The notes below the pieces were generated by a model. It saw only the letters and a list, made by a program, of their open reading frames with translations. It was not told where the DNA came from and searched no databases. The translations under genes were made by a program, and so were the position numbers. DNA of 64,000 nucleotides from Lacrimispora sp. 210928-DFI.3.58 (GTDB lineage: Bacteria > Bacillota > Clostridia > Lachnospirales > Lachnospiraceae). Shown one piece after another: positions 1 through 8,634 of the stretch. The stretch covers positions 62,001 to 126,000 of the forward strand of contig NZ_JAJCIC010000007.1 in the NCBI RefSeq assembly GCF_020554865.1, written 5' to 3'. How positions within the stretch are numbered: position 1 is the stretch's first letter; each line of letters starts with the position of its first letter.

Positions 1-924
1 AAGGTATCCCTTGTATACAGAAGGACCAGAAGATATATGCCGGCGGACGAGGAAGAGCTGGTAATGGCCTTAGAGGACGGCGTGGAGTTTGCAGAGCTTT
101 TAGCTCCTGTAAAGCTGGAGAACGGTGTTCTGGTATGTAAGAAAATGGTGCTGGGCGATATGGATGAAAGCGGCCGCCGCGGCGTTGTGGAAACAGATGA
201 GATCGTAAATGTACCTGCTGACACTGTGATCGCGGCAGTGGGCGAGAAGGTTCCCGGCAGCTTCTACGAGGCTGGCGGCATTGCTCTCGACAGCAGAAGA
301 CGTCCTCAGGTGAACCAGGATACGCTGGAGACCTCTGTGAGCGGCGTATACGCAGTGGGAGACGGACTCTTCGGACCTGCTACAGTGGTAGAGGGAATCC
401 GCGACGGCAAGAAGGCAGCAGAGGCCATCATCGGAAAGAGCCTGGCCGACAAGATCTTCAGCCTGTCAGATGCAGATACCATCTACGGACGGAAGGGAAA
501 TCTCTGCGAGGAGGATAAGGATCAGGTGGACAGCAAGCGCTGCCTTTCCTGCAGCAGCTACTGCGAGAACTGCGTAGAGGTATGCCCCAACAGGGCCAAC
601 ATTGCCCTGGTGGTACCTGGCATGGAGAAACACCAGATCATCCATGTGGATTACATGTGTAATGAGTGCGGTAACTGCCGCAGCTTCTGCCCATGGGACA
701 GCGCTCCTTATCTTGACAAATTCACCTTATTTGCAAATGAGGATGATATGATGAACAGCACCAACCAGGGCTTTACTGTCCTGAATGCAGAGCGCGGCTT
801 CTGCAGGGTGAGACTCTTTGACAAGCTGAGGTATTACACCGTAGGCGCAGAGGCTCCTGAGATCCCGGAGGGCATCCAGAAGATCATTGCCACTGTGATC
901 AGGGACTACAGCTACATGCTGTAA
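1..924 (+). CDS. ygfK: YgfK, putative selenate reductase-type Fe-S flavoprotein subunit (C-terminal part)
   Basis: Reading frame 1 is open from the first base, so the gene starts upstream of the window and only the last 307 residues are seen. The visible part holds the end of a glutamate-synthase-like FAD/NAD domain (AVGDG motif near 352-366, about residues 118-122 here) followed by a ferredoxin-like tail with two Cys clusters: CLSCSSYCENCVEVCP (541-588) and CNECGNCRSFCP (658-693), which would hold [4Fe-4S] clusters. In its family YgfK is a predicted electron-transfer subunit found with molybdenum hydroxylases, SsnA and hydantoinases in anaerobic purine degradation; the genes downstream fit that. 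The true biochemical role (selenate reductase is a historical name) is not settled by sequence. Confidence 0.88.
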   Translation, partial: KVSLVYRRTRRYMPADEEELVMALEDGVEFAELLAPVKLENGVLVCKKMVLGDMDESGRRGVVETDEIVNVPADTVIAAVGEKVPGSFYEAGGIALDSRRRPQVNQDTLETSVSGVYAVGDGLFGPATVVEGIRDGKKAAEAIIGKSLADKIFSLSDADTIYGRKGNLCEEDKDQVDSKRCLSCSSYCENCVEVCPNRANIALVVPGMEKHQIIHVDYMCNECGNCRSFCPWDSAPYLDKFTLFANEDDMMNSTNQGFTVLNAERGFCRVRLFDKLRYYTVGAEAPEIPEGIQKIIATVIRDYSYML

Positions 925-945
925 CATAATAGAAAACAAAACCTG

Positions 946-979
946 CATGCTCGGAAGGAAGGTTTTCCTTCCGGGTATG
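946..979 (+). terminator. Hairpin terminator after ygfK
   Basis: A 15-bp stem with two G-T pairs (arms 946-960 and 965-979, CGGAAGGAA core) lies 22 bases after the ygfK stop and is followed by TTTAT. It probably ends most ygfK transcripts before the DUF3343-xdh operon. The U-run is short, so efficiency is uncertain. Confidence 0.6.
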
Positions 980-1109
980 TTTATCCATTATTTGTTAAAA
1001 AAGTAACGTTATTTTTGAATGAGAATATCGCTTTTTAGAATTGATCATGATAAAATATAATTAGCAAAACTTATAAATGACGGAGTGCAGGATACAGGAG
1101 GTGTCCCTC

Positions 1110-1349
1110 ATGGCAAGGGAAAAGACGAGGAGGGTGGTATTTACCTTCCATACAACCACAATGGCTATGATGATGGAGCAGTGTGCCAGAAAGACAGGCG
1201 CACAGGGCCGCCTGATCCCTGTGCCCAGGCAGATAAGCGCCGGATGCGGCATGGCGTGGAGTGCTCCGGCAGAGGAGAGGCAGGGACTGGAGTCCCTGAT
1301 ACGGGAAAATGGGATAGAAGTGGAGGGGAGTTATGAGCTCTTATTGTAA
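1110..1349 (+). CDS. DUF3343 family protein (putative Se/S carrier-like)
   Basis: A 79-residue protein, MAREKTRRVVFTFHTTTMAM at the start, with the conserved SAGCGMAW segment holding the family's single conserved Cys. The ATG at 1110 is chosen over 1077 because an AGGAGGTG site (1096-1103) sits 6 bases before it. DUF3343 proteins occur beside selenium-dependent molybdenum hydroxylases and resemble small persulfide/selenide carriers of the TusA/YedF type; that role is inferred, not shown. The gene overlaps the next one (xanthine dehydrogenase) by 17 bases, which suggests translational coupling and that the two products work together, possibly in supplying the labile selenium of the hydroxylase. 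Confidence 0.8.
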   Translation: MAREKTRRVVFTFHTTTMAMMMEQCARKTGAQGRLIPVPRQISAGCGMAWSAPAEERQGLESLIRENGIEVEGSYELLL

Positions 1350-4029
1350 GCTATGGATCAACGGTCAGGAGATCGAGGCAGATGCTGACCGCAAATTAAT
1401 GGACGTACTCAGAAATGATCTGCGTCTGAAATCCGTCAAGGATGGCTGCTCCGAGGGAGCCTGCGGAACATGTACGGTCCTGATCGACGGAAAGGCGACA
1501 AAGTCCTGTGTCCAGAAGATCGGCCGCTTGGAGGGAAAGCATATCCTGACAGTGGAGGGCTTAAGTGAACGGGAGAAGGAAGTGTATGCATATGCCTTTG
1601 GGGAGGCGGGAGCTGTGCAGTGCGGCTTCTGCATTCCCGGCATGGTGATGTGTGCAAAGGGACTGATCGATGTGAACCCCAATCCCTCCAGAGTGGAGGC
1701 AGCCTTTGCTATCAGGAACAACTACTGCCGCTGTACCGGATACAAGAAGATCATCGACGGTATCATTCTGGCAGCGGAGATGCTGAGAGAGGATCTTTCA
1801 CCGGAAGAGCAGGAGACACGCATCAAAGTAGGAAGCCGGTTCCACCGTGTGGATGCAAGGGATAAGGTGCTGGGGACCGGAAAATATGCAGATGACCTGG
1901 ATAAGCTGGATTTTCCGGGGCTGATCTATGGAAGCGCTGTGCGCTCCGCACATCCGAGAGCCATTGTAAAGGCCATCCGCACAGAGAAGGCAAAGGCTTT
2001 GCCGGGAGTGGTATGTGTGCTGACGGCAGATGACATTCCGGGCAAGAATAAGGTGGGCCATTTAAAGCAGGACTGGGATACCATGATCGCAGTGGGAGAC
2101 ACCACCAGATACTTAGGAGATGCCATCTGCATCGTAGCGGCAGAGACTCCGGAGATCCTGGAGCAGGCAAAGGCCCTGGTGGAGGTAGAGTACGAGGTGC
2201 TGACGCCTGTGACCTGCCCGGCAGAGGCTCTGGCGGAGGGGGCTCCCCTGGTCCATGAGACAGGTAATATCTTAAGCCATGAGCACCTGGTAAGAGGAAA
2301 TGCGGACGAGGTGATCGCAAAGTCCAAATATAAAGTGACAAGGCACTATGAGACGCCCTGGACAGAGCATGCATTCCTGGAGCCTGAATGCGCAGTGGCA
2401 ATGCCGTTTGAGGACGGGGTATTTATCTACTCTACAGACCAGGGTACCTATGATACACGCCATGAGACATCCATCCTTCTGGGACTTCCGCCGGAAAAGG
2501 TGATCGTGGAAAATATGCTGGTAGGCGGCGGCTTTGGCGGCAAGGAGGATGTAACGGTGCAGCACCAGGCAGCCCTCATCGCCTACATTACAAAGAGAGT
2601 GGTAAAGGTAAAGCTCACGAGAAAGGAGAGTATCCTGATCCATCCGAAGCGCCATCCCATGAGCATTGACATGACAACAGCCTGTGATGAGAATGGCTAT
2701 CTGACAGCCATGAAGGCTGTGGTGGTATCCGATACGGGAGCCTATGCCTCCTTAGGAGGACCTGTGCTCCAGAGAGCATGTACCCATGCGGCAGGGCCTT
2801 ACAACTATCAGGTCATTGATATTGACGGCACTGCAGTATATACAAACAATCCTCCGGCAGGAGCCTTCCGCGGCTTCGGCGTGACCCAGACCTGCTTTGC
2901 CACAGAGATGAATATCAATCTGTTGGCAGAAATGGCCGGCCTTGATCCCTGGGAGATCCGCTGGCGCAATGCCATCCGTCCGGGGCAGGTGCTCCCCAAC
3001 GGTCAGAAGGCAGACCCGTCCACAGGCCTTGCAGAGACCCTGGAGGCCGTAAAGGATGTGTTCTACAGCGAAAAGTATGCCGGAATCGGCTGTGCCATGA
3101 AGAATGCAGGCGTTGGCGTTGGCATTCCTGATACAGGCCGTGTCCGTCTGATCGTGGAGGACGGTAAGGTACATATCCATGCAGGCGCCTCCTGTATCGG
3201 CCAGGGCATCGGAACCGTGCTGGTACAGATGGTGGCAGAGGGAGCAGGACTTCCCTGCGACGTCCTTGTGTACCACAATCCAAATACTGCCATGGCTCCG
3301 GATTCCGGCACCACCTCCGGTTCCCGCCAGACACTGGTGACAGGTGAGGCCGGCAGAAGGGCTTCAAAGGCCCTCAGAAAGGCATTGTTTGAGGCCACAG
3401 GACAGGTGTATGAGGCAGAGTCCATGCCCAGCGGCTATCTTTCCAATGTGATCATCGAGAAGGAGTCCGAGAAAACAGCTGCCGTTCTCTTTGAGGGAGA
3501 GGAGCTGGCACTCTTAAATGGACAGGAATTCTATGGAGAGTATCTGGCCCAGACAGACAAAATGGGAGCAGATGTGGATTATCCCGTATCCCATGTGGCT
3601 TATGGATATGCCACCCAGGTATGCGTCCTGAACGAGGATGGGACCATCAAGAAGATGGTGGCTGCCCATGATGTGGGCAAGGCGGTCAACGTAAAGAGCG
3701 TAGAGGGACAGATCGAAGGCGGCGTTGTCATGGGCTGCGGCTATGCACTGACAGAGCAGTATCCGCTGGATCACTGTGCGCCCACCGCTAAGTACGGTAC
3801 TCTGGGCCTGTTCCGGGCAGACAAAGCGCCGGAGGTGGAGAGCATTATCATCGAGAAGCCTGGTGTGGATGTGGCCTTTGGAGCCATCGGTATCGGTGAG
3901 ATCACCTCGATCCCAACGGCTCCCGCAGTGACAGGTGCTTATTATAAATGGAGCGGTGAGTTTGAGACAGAGCTGCCGATCCGGAATACACCTTACTGCA
4001 AGAAATCCGCCGCTGCAAAGCGGCCCTAA
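1333..4029 (+). CDS. xdhD: Selenium-dependent xanthine dehydrogenase (fused 2Fe-2S and molybdopterin subunits)
   Basis: This 898-residue protein joins the small Fe-S subunit and the large molybdenum subunit of the xanthine dehydrogenase family. Residues 1-160 carry both [2Fe-2S] sites: C39, C44, C47, C59 and then C97, C100, C132, C134. From about 165 on it is a molybdopterin-binding aldehyde oxidase/xanthine dehydrogenase domain with GGGFGGKED (about 398), GAFRGFG (about 510) and GEITSIP (about 855) whose Glu is the catalytic base in the family. It has no FAD domain, like E. coli XdhD; electrons must leave to a partner, plausibly YgfK. It likely oxidises xanthine, hypoxanthine or another purine in the cytoplasm. 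The neighbouring DUF3343 gene supports the selenium-dependent subclass, whose selenium is a cofactor ligand and not selenocysteine, so no in-frame TGA is needed. Confidence 0.9.
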   Translation: MSSYCKLWINGQEIEADADRKLMDVLRNDLRLKSVKDGCSEGACGTCTVLIDGKATKSCVQKIGRLEGKHILTVEGLSEREKEVYAYAFGEAGAVQCGFCIPGMVMCAKGLIDVNPNPSRVEAAFAIRNNYCRCTGYKKIIDGIILAAEMLREDLSPEEQETRIKVGSRFHRVDARDKVLGTGKYADDLDKLDFPGLIYGSAVRSAHPRAIVKAIRTEKAKALPGVVCVLTADDIPGKNKVGHLKQDWDTMIAVGDTTRYLGDAICIVAAETPEILEQAKALVEVEYEVLTPVTCPAEALAEGAPLVHETGNILSHEHLVRGNADEVIAKSKYKVTRHYETPWTEHAFLEPECAVAMPFEDGVFIYSTDQGTYDTRHETSILLGLPPEKVIVENMLVGGGFGGKEDVTVQHQAALIAYITKRVVKVKLTRKESILIHPKRHPMSIDMTTACDENGYLTAMKAVVVSDTGAYASLGGPVLQRACTHAAGPYNYQVIDIDGTAVYTNNPPAGAFRGFGVTQTCFATEMNINLLAEMAGLDPWEIRWRNAIRPGQVLPNGQKADPSTGLAETLEAVKDVFYSEKYAGIGCAMKNAGVGVGIPDTGRVRLIVEDGKVHIHAGASCIGQGIGTVLVQMVAEGAGLPCDVLVYHNPNTAMAPDSGTTSGSRQTLVTGEAGRRASKALRKALFEATGQVYEAESMPSGYLSNVIIEKESEKTAAVLFEGEELALLNGQEFYGEYLAQTDKMGADVDYPVSHVAYGYATQVCVLNEDGTIKKMVAAHDVGKAVNVKSVEGQIEGGVVMGCGYALTEQYPLDHCAPTAKYGTLGLFRADKAPEVESIIIEKPGVDVAFGAIGIGEITSIPTAPAVTGAYYKWSGEFETELPIRNTPYCKKSAAAKRP

Positions 4030-4110
4030 ATTCAGGAATGCCCAATGCGCCCACCAGACTTTTGCGGTGCGGAGGCGCGTCCGTCCGCTGGGCGCAGGAA
4101 GGCTTACTGT
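4030..4110. repeat. GC-rich interspersed palindromic element, copy 1
   Basis: Begins directly after the xdh stop codon with ATTCAGGAATGCCCAATG and ends near AAGGCTTACTG. It matches two other intergenic copies, 18514-18612 in the same orientation and 61042-61143 inverted, at most positions, sharing CAATGCGCCC, GGTGCGG and GGCGCGTCCG blocks. It contains self-complementary arms (TGCGCCC near 4046 against GGGCGCA near 4091) and may shape the mRNA between xdh and hydA. Confidence 0.7.
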
Positions 4111-4175
4111 GAAAAGAAGAAATAATAGATCGATTAGAAAAGCCGATTAAGAAAAGCGGCAGGAGGCAGCAGCTT

Positions 4176-5558
4176 ATGAGACAGATTATAAAAGGCGGAA
4201 CAGTAGTGACAGGAAGCGGAAGCTTTCCGGCAGATGTGCTCATAGAAGGGGAGAAGATCCTGGCTGTGGGAACCCCTTCGGAGATGGAGCGATTGGGAGG
4301 GGAGGAGGCCGTGGCAGTGGATGCAGAGGGCTGCCTTCTGTTCCCCGGCTTTATTGACGCACACACCCATTTTGACCTTCATGTGGCGGGGACGGTGACG
4401 GCGGATGATTTTGCCACGGGCACCAAGGCAGCTCTTCGGGGAGGCACCACCTCCATCATTGACTTCGGAACCCAGTATCCGGGGGAAAGCCTGGCAGAGG
4501 GACTGAAAAACTGGCATGAAAAGGCAGACGGAAAATGCTCCTGTGATTACGGCTTTCACATGTCCATAACGGAGTGGACGCCTTCTGTGTGTGAGGAGGT
4601 CCAGGACATGATGGATCAGGGCATCACCTCCTTTAAGCTCTATATGACATATGATACACAGGTGGATGACGAGACTATTTTTAAGATCCTGAGGCGGTTA
4701 AAGGAAGTGGGCGGCATCACGGGAGTCCATTGTGAGAACAGCGGCATGATCGCCGCCCTTCAGGAGGAGGCGAAGAAGGCAGGCAGGCTGGGAGTGGAAA
4801 GCCATCCTGCCACCAGGCCGGATGCTGCGGAGGCAGAGGCCATCGGCAGGCTGCTGCGCCTGGCAGAGGTGGCAGATGTTCCGGTGGTTGTGGTGCATCT
4901 CACCTGCAAGGCTGGCTATGATGTCATCATGGAAGCCAGAAGGCGGGGCCAGAGGGTGTATACGGAGACCTGTCCTCAGTATCTTTTGATGGATGACAGC
5001 CTTTACAGCCTTCCGGGAACAGAGGGGCTCAAGTATGTCTGCGCACCTCCCCTCAGGAAAAAGGAGGACCAGGACTGCCTCTGGAGAGCTCTGGAGGATG
5101 GGACAATCCAGACAGTATCCACAGACCACTGCAGTTTTACCACAGGGCAGAAGCTGCTGGGAAAAGACGATTTCACGAAGATCCCAGGCGGAATGCCCGG
5201 AGTGGAGACGAGAGGAACGCTTCTCTATACCTTTGGCGTGGATGCGGGAAGAATCTCAAAGGAGACTATGTGCCGCGTTCTCTCTGAAAATCCCGCAAAG
5301 CTTTACGGACTTTATCCGAAAAAGGGAGTGATCGCTCCGGGAAGCGATGCAGATATCGTGATCCTCCGGACCGGAGTTTCCGACACCATCACGGCTGCGG
5401 ACCAGATACAGAATGTAGACTATGCGCCCTTTGAGGGAACAAAGGTCACAGGCTGCATTGAGCGGGTATTCCTGAGAGGAACCCAGGCAGTGAAGGACGG
5501 CCAGGTCGTGGAGCCGGGGCTGGGAAGGTTCCTTGAGAGAGGAAAGTACGAGCTGTAG
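4176..5558 (+). CDS. hydA: Dihydropyrimidinase / hydantoinase (amidohydrolase)
   Basis: A full-length (460 residues) cyclic amidase of the dihydropyrimidinase/D-hydantoinase family, which opens cyclic ureides by hydrolysis at a binuclear metal site. The metal ligands are visible: H63 and H65 in DAHTHFD, the lysine that becomes carboxylated (K154 in SFKLYMTY), H185 in GVHCENS, H241 in VVHLTCK and D317 in STDHCSF. The start has an AGGAGG site 10 bases upstream (4161-4166). It lies downstream of the selenium-dependent xanthine dehydrogenase and YgfK, the arrangement seen in gut bacterial purine/urate degradation clusters where the hydantoinase (called hyuA or hydA) is thought to open a ring intermediate; the exact substrate cannot be read from sequence. 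Confidence 0.88.
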   Translation: MRQIIKGGTVVTGSGSFPADVLIEGEKILAVGTPSEMERLGGEEAVAVDAEGCLLFPGFIDAHTHFDLHVAGTVTADDFATGTKAALRGGTTSIIDFGTQYPGESLAEGLKNWHEKADGKCSCDYGFHMSITEWTPSVCEEVQDMMDQGITSFKLYMTYDTQVDDETIFKILRRLKEVGGITGVHCENSGMIAALQEEAKKAGRLGVESHPATRPDAAEAEAIGRLLRLAEVADVPVVVVHLTCKAGYDVIMEARRRGQRVYTETCPQYLLMDDSLYSLPGTEGLKYVCAPPLRKKEDQDCLWRALEDGTIQTVSTDHCSFTTGQKLLGKDDFTKIPGGMPGVETRGTLLYTFGVDAGRISKETMCRVLSENPAKLYGLYPKKGVIAPGSDADIVILRTGVSDTITAADQIQNVDYAPFEGTKVTGCIERVFLRGTQAVKDGQVVEPGLGRFLERGKYEL

Positions 5559-5714
5559 CTGCCGGAGGAGGGCAGCGCAGGATGGCTGCCGGGTATCGGC
5601 AGAAGCTTGGCGGGAGCTGTGAAGGAAAGACGGAACAGATCATAGCAGGCAGAAACGGTGAAAACAGGCGAAAGCGGGTCAGGGAAGCCGGAAAATGAAA
5701 GCTCTGACAGGAAT

Positions 5715-5750
5715 ACAGGCACAGAAGTCCTTTGGATTCTCTGTGCCTGT
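5715..5750. terminator. Bidirectional hairpin terminator between hydA and the ferredoxin gene
   Basis: Perfect 11-bp arms ACAGGCACAGA and TCTGTGCCTGT with an 14-base loop, followed on the + strand by TTTGTGTGGCTTTTG. It sits between convergent genes hydA and the dicluster ferredoxin and can serve both. Confidence 0.7.
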
Positions 5751-5787
5751 TTGTGTGGCTTTTGTCATAAGGAGGCGGCGCGCCCGC

Positions 5788-6519
5788 TTACTCGCTCACG
5801 ATCCTTCCATCTGTTGAGATGACCACTACCTGCCATGGAATGAACTTCCCGCTGTCCTGCAGGGCACGCTTTGCGGCCTGCTCCAAGCCGCCGCAGCAGG
5901 GAACCTCCATGCGGACAATGGTAACGCTCCTTACATCATTTTCCCGGATAATGGCAGTCAGCTTTTCCGCATAGTCCACGCTGTCAAGCTTTGGGCAGCC
6001 AACCAGGGTGATGCGGTTCTTGATAAAACGGTTGTGGAAATCACCGTAGGCATAAGCCGTACAGTCAGCGGCGATCAGCAGGCTTGCACCCTTAAAGTAG
6101 GGGGCATTGACAGGGGCCAGCTTGATCTGAACAGGCCACTGGGAGAGGCGGCTGGGAATCGGAGTATTGTCAGGACAGGCTGAGATATCTGATGCCCGGT
6201 GGATCTCCTTTACATTCGTACCAGGGCAGCCGCAGGGAAGGGGGGCATCTTGGGATGAGGTGTGAGCCCCGGAATGGGCGGCTGCAGCCTGGCGGGCCTT
6301 TACAGCTGCCTCATCATAAGCCGCTGCCTCCCGCTCCACAAAGGTGATGGCCCCGGTAGGGCAGGTGGGCAGGCAGTCTCCTAAACCGTCACAGTAGTCG
6401 TCCTTTAACAGTACGGCCTTACCATTTATCATGCCAATGGCGCCTTCATGGCATGCGGCGGCACAGGCTCCGCAGCCATTGCATGTTTCTTCATCGATAT
6501 GGATGATCCTACGAATCAT
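5788..6519 (-). CDS. 4Fe-4S dicluster ferredoxin-type protein
   Basis: A 243-residue protein with an N-terminal dicluster ferredoxin domain: CNGCGACAAAC (first cluster) and CDGLGDCLPTC, where the second Cys of the usual pattern is Leu, as is normal in this family. The C-terminal half has further Cys groups (CGCPG, VGCPK, PCCGG) typical of a clostridial family found with hydroxylamine reductase (Hcp) and Crp/Fnr regulators. It probably transfers electrons in the cytoplasm; no hcp gene is in the window. The start at 6519 (MIRRIIHID) is preferred over 6618 because TCCTCC on the + strand at 6529-6534 gives it a good ribosome binding site and the upstream part lies inside a repeat element. It is divergent from the Crp/Fnr gene, a likely regulator. 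Confidence 0.8.
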   Translation of the reverse strand: MIRRIIHIDEETCNGCGACAAACHEGAIGMINGKAVLLKDDYCDGLGDCLPTCPTGAITFVEREAAAYDEAAVKARQAAAAHSGAHTSSQDAPLPCGCPGTNVKEIHRASDISACPDNTPIPSRLSQWPVQIKLAPVNAPYFKGASLLIAADCTAYAYGDFHNRFIKNRITLVGCPKLDSVDYAEKLTAIIRENDVRSVTIVRMEVPCCGGLEQAAKRALQDSGKFIPWQVVVISTDGRIVSE

Positions 6520-6544
6520 ATATGTTATCCTCCTAATTGTTTTT

Positions 6545-6805
6545 CTCTCCGTTTCCGCACTTTGCGCCGTGGCTGCCGGGAGGAGGGCTGGGGCGACTTT
6601 GCAGGATATTAGAAGCACTTAGTCAGCTGGTTTTTTCGTTCAGAGCAACATCAATGATTGTTTGAGCGTAGCGAGTTGCGTTGATGTTGCTCTGGCTTTT
6701 AGAAAAAAACAGGTGTCTTAGTGCTTCTTATATCCGAAACCGGAGCATCCAGCCCTCCTCCCGGCAGCAACGGCGCAAAGTGCGGAAACGGAGGAGTTTT
6801 CTCCT
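6545..6805. repeat. Long inverted-repeat (MITE-like) element, full copy
   Basis: About 260 bp that fold back on themselves almost completely. The outer arms (6549-6592 and 6753-6797) share CCGTTTCCGCACTTTGCG and GCTGCCGGGAGGAGGGCTGG with one difference in about 45 bp. The inner arms carry AGAAGCACTTAG and CTTAGTGCTTCT, and an inner stem AGAGCAACATCAA / TTGATGTTGCTCT closes on a loop containing GAGCGTAGCGAG. It has no coding capacity and occupies the gap between the divergent ferredoxin and Crp genes. Related elements are at 58626-58830 (diverged) and 47997-48100 (internal deletion). This is the form expected of a non-autonomous mobile or RNA-folding element; no transposase is present. Confidence 0.75.
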
Positions 6806-6874
6806 TGACGTTTCTCCCACATTATAATATGATATTTAAAATAAATCTGTTGTATTTACAACGAAAGGAAGGCT

Positions 6875-7534
6875 ATGGGACAGTTTTCACAGATAAAAGA
6901 CCGGTCAGGCCTTTTGAAAGGGATCAAAGAAGATGAGATAGAGTCCATGCTGGAATGCCTGTCAGCGGTGAAAAAAGGCTACCGGAAGGGGGAATACGTG
7001 TTCCGCCGGGGTGACCGCGTTTCCAGTGCGGCCCTGCTGTTAGAGGGCTGTATCCATATCCAGAAGGAGGACTACTGGGGGAATTTAAGCATCCTGAATG
7101 AGATCTCTCCGGGGGAGCTCTTCGGCGAGGTCTATGCCTGCCTGGGCAATGAGGAGCTCTTGTATCACGCGGTGGCGGTAAGGGACAGTACGGTACTCTT
7201 CATGGATATCAGCCGTATTCTGACTGCCTGCCCCTCAGCTTGTCCCCTGCATGGGCGCCTCATACGGAACCTCTTGACAGTCATGGCATCAAAAAACAAG
7301 GCTCTTACCCAGAAGCTGGAGCATATGTCCCAGCGTACCACCAGGGAAAAGCTGTTGTCCTATCTTTCCGAGCAGTCCTTAAAGGCAGGAGGTCCGGCTT
7401 TTGACCTGCCCTTTAACCGCCAGCAGCTGGCGGATTTCCTTTCTGTGGACAGGAGCGCCATGTCAAATGAACTCTGCAAGATGCGGGATGAGGGGATATT
7501 GGCCTTTGAGAGGAATCATTTTATACTGTTTTAA
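6875..7534 (+). CDS. Crp/Fnr family transcriptional regulator
   Basis: A 219-residue protein with an N-terminal cyclic-nucleotide-binding-like beta barrel (YVFRRGDRVSSAALLLEG, about 45-62, and GELFGEVYACLG, about 86-97) and a C-terminal winged helix (REKLLSYLSEQS, then NRQQLADFLSVDRSAMSNEL, about 156-208). It lacks an N-terminal Cys cluster like that of Fnr, so what it senses is unknown. In Clostridia such regulators often sit next to the dicluster ferredoxin and Hcp and respond to nitrosative or redox stress; by position it probably controls the divergent ferredoxin gene. The start has AAAGGAAGG 6 bases before it. Confidence 0.85.
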   Translation: MGQFSQIKDRSGLLKGIKEDEIESMLECLSAVKKGYRKGEYVFRRGDRVSSAALLLEGCIHIQKEDYWGNLSILNEISPGELFGEVYACLGNEELLYHAVAVRDSTVLFMDISRILTACPSACPLHGRLIRNLLTVMASKNKALTQKLEHMSQRTTREKLLSYLSEQSLKAGGPAFDLPFNRQQLADFLSVDRSAMSNELCKMRDEGILAFERNHFILF

Positions 7535-7646
7535 CCTGGAATTCACAAAAATTAGTGATTGAAGAATGGGCGGGAACCTCGTATAATGAAAAATGTTTAC
7601 AAATATGGAGATCTATGATCCATGGGAAAAGCGGGGAGAAAGCGGG

Positions 7647-8321
7647 ATGAAGGAAAGAAAAACATTAAAAGAGAAAGTGGTAGAGGGCATATACCGCGAT
7701 GTTGAAGAAGGCTTTTATAAGCCTAATGACATTATCAATGAAGGAGAGATCATTGAGCGCTATGCCATGAGCAAATCCCCGGTGAGGGAGGCCTTGATCG
7801 AGCTCTGCAAGGATGGAGTGCTGAAAAGTATTCCCAGAGTGGGATACCAGGTGGTGCAGATCTCGTTAAAGGAAATCCTGGATCTCTTAGAGGTGCGCAT
7901 TGATCTGGAGACAGCAAACCTGAGGCGGCTTGCACCCAGGCTGACGGAAAAGGACATGGAGGAGCTAAGGCAGCTTGACACCATAACAAAGGACAATGAT
8001 GTGCGGACTGTGACCATTCACTGGGACAGGAACACGGATTTTCATTTAAAACTCTGCCAGCTGGGAGGAAATGTATATCTCTGCGGTGTGATCGAGACGG
8101 CTCTGCGCAAATCCTGTCAGTATGTGGCCCAGTATTTCCAGGAGGCTTGGAATAAAAATGCGGAATCCAACAGCTTTTATCACAAAGCAGTTATAGAGGC
8201 TCTGGAGCAGGAAGATACGGAGAAAGCCATTGAAATGCTCCGGAAGGATATTTTGAATGTGAAGCAGCAGATACAGGAAAATTATTTTTTTAATCCCTCC
8301 TTTCGCGATGGAGTGAGATAG
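7647..8321 (+). CDS. GntR/FadR-type transcriptional regulator with FCD domain
   Basis: A 224-residue regulator. Residues 1-75 form a GntR winged helix (EGEIIERYAMSKSPVREALI is the helix-turn-helix and VGYQVVQIS the wing); the rest is an all-helical FCD ligand-binding domain (DLLEVRIDLETANLR, then DFHLKLCQLGGN and FYHKAVIEALEQED), which in this family binds small carboxylates through a metal site. The ATG at 7647 has a GGGGAG site upstream; an in-frame ATG at 7593 lacks one. FCD regulators usually control adjacent catabolic genes; the DUF4397 gene lies on the other strand, so the likely target is the UroD-like/ABC operon starting at 9994, or the gene itself. Confidence 0.85.
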   Translation: MKERKTLKEKVVEGIYRDVEEGFYKPNDIINEGEIIERYAMSKSPVREALIELCKDGVLKSIPRVGYQVVQISLKEILDLLEVRIDLETANLRRLAPRLTEKDMEELRQLDTITKDNDVRTVTIHWDRNTDFHLKLCQLGGNVYLCGVIETALRKSCQYVAQYFQEAWNKNAESNSFYHKAVIEALEQEDTEKAIEMLRKDILNVKQQIQENYFFNPSFRDGVR

Positions 8322-8364
8322 CGATACCCTCAGTAGATAAGGAAATCTGAAACGGAAATAAAAC

Positions 8365-8429
8365 AAAAGGGCCCCAGGGCCTTGCGGCTTTTGAGATATT
8401 CTCAGGCTGCAGGGCCCTGGGGCCTTTTT
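8365..8429. terminator. Hairpin terminator after the GntR gene
   Basis: Seventeen-base complementary arms, AAAAGGGCCCCAGGGCC (8365-8381) and GGCCCTGGGGCCTTTTT (8413-8429), with a run of A before and T after, so it can work in both directions. It separates the GntR gene from the convergent DUF4397 gene. Confidence 0.8.
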
Positions 8430-8634
8430 GTTACATGGGAAACTCCTCCAGAGCCTCCCATGTAATAAAAAGCCCGGCCGGCAGGATCGCAACCCTAAAG
8501 GGGCTTGTTCACTAAGCCCGTTACGCTCGCTAAGTGAGCCAATGCCTGCGGCGGATAGGGATAATGCCGCGAAAGCGACCCGCCGAAGGCAGGGAAGTCC
8601 GCAAGCAGGCTTCTTTGCTGCGGGAAATGCTGAT
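8430..8634. other. Structured non-coding stretch downstream of the DUF4397 gene
   Basis: No gene is visible. It holds a hairpin TTACATGGGA / TCCCATGTAA (8430-8464), a CACTAAG / CTAAGTG pair (8510-8537), and a 12-bp imperfect stem (TGCCT.CGGCGG against CCGCCG.AGGCA, 8542-8592). The short palindromes with GCTCGCTAAGTGAG resemble the loops of the repeat elements elsewhere in the window, but I could not align it to any of them over its length. Confidence 0.45.

Noticed and set aside
1821..2401. 192-codon minus-strand frame rich in Pro, Leu and Ser
   Set aside because: Shadow frame of the xanthine dehydrogenase; no start signal and no recognisable domain.
1333..4029. Search for an in-frame selenocysteine codon in the dehydrogenase
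   Set aside because: The frame has no internal TGA and the family's selenium is a cofactor ligand, so selenocysteine is not involved.
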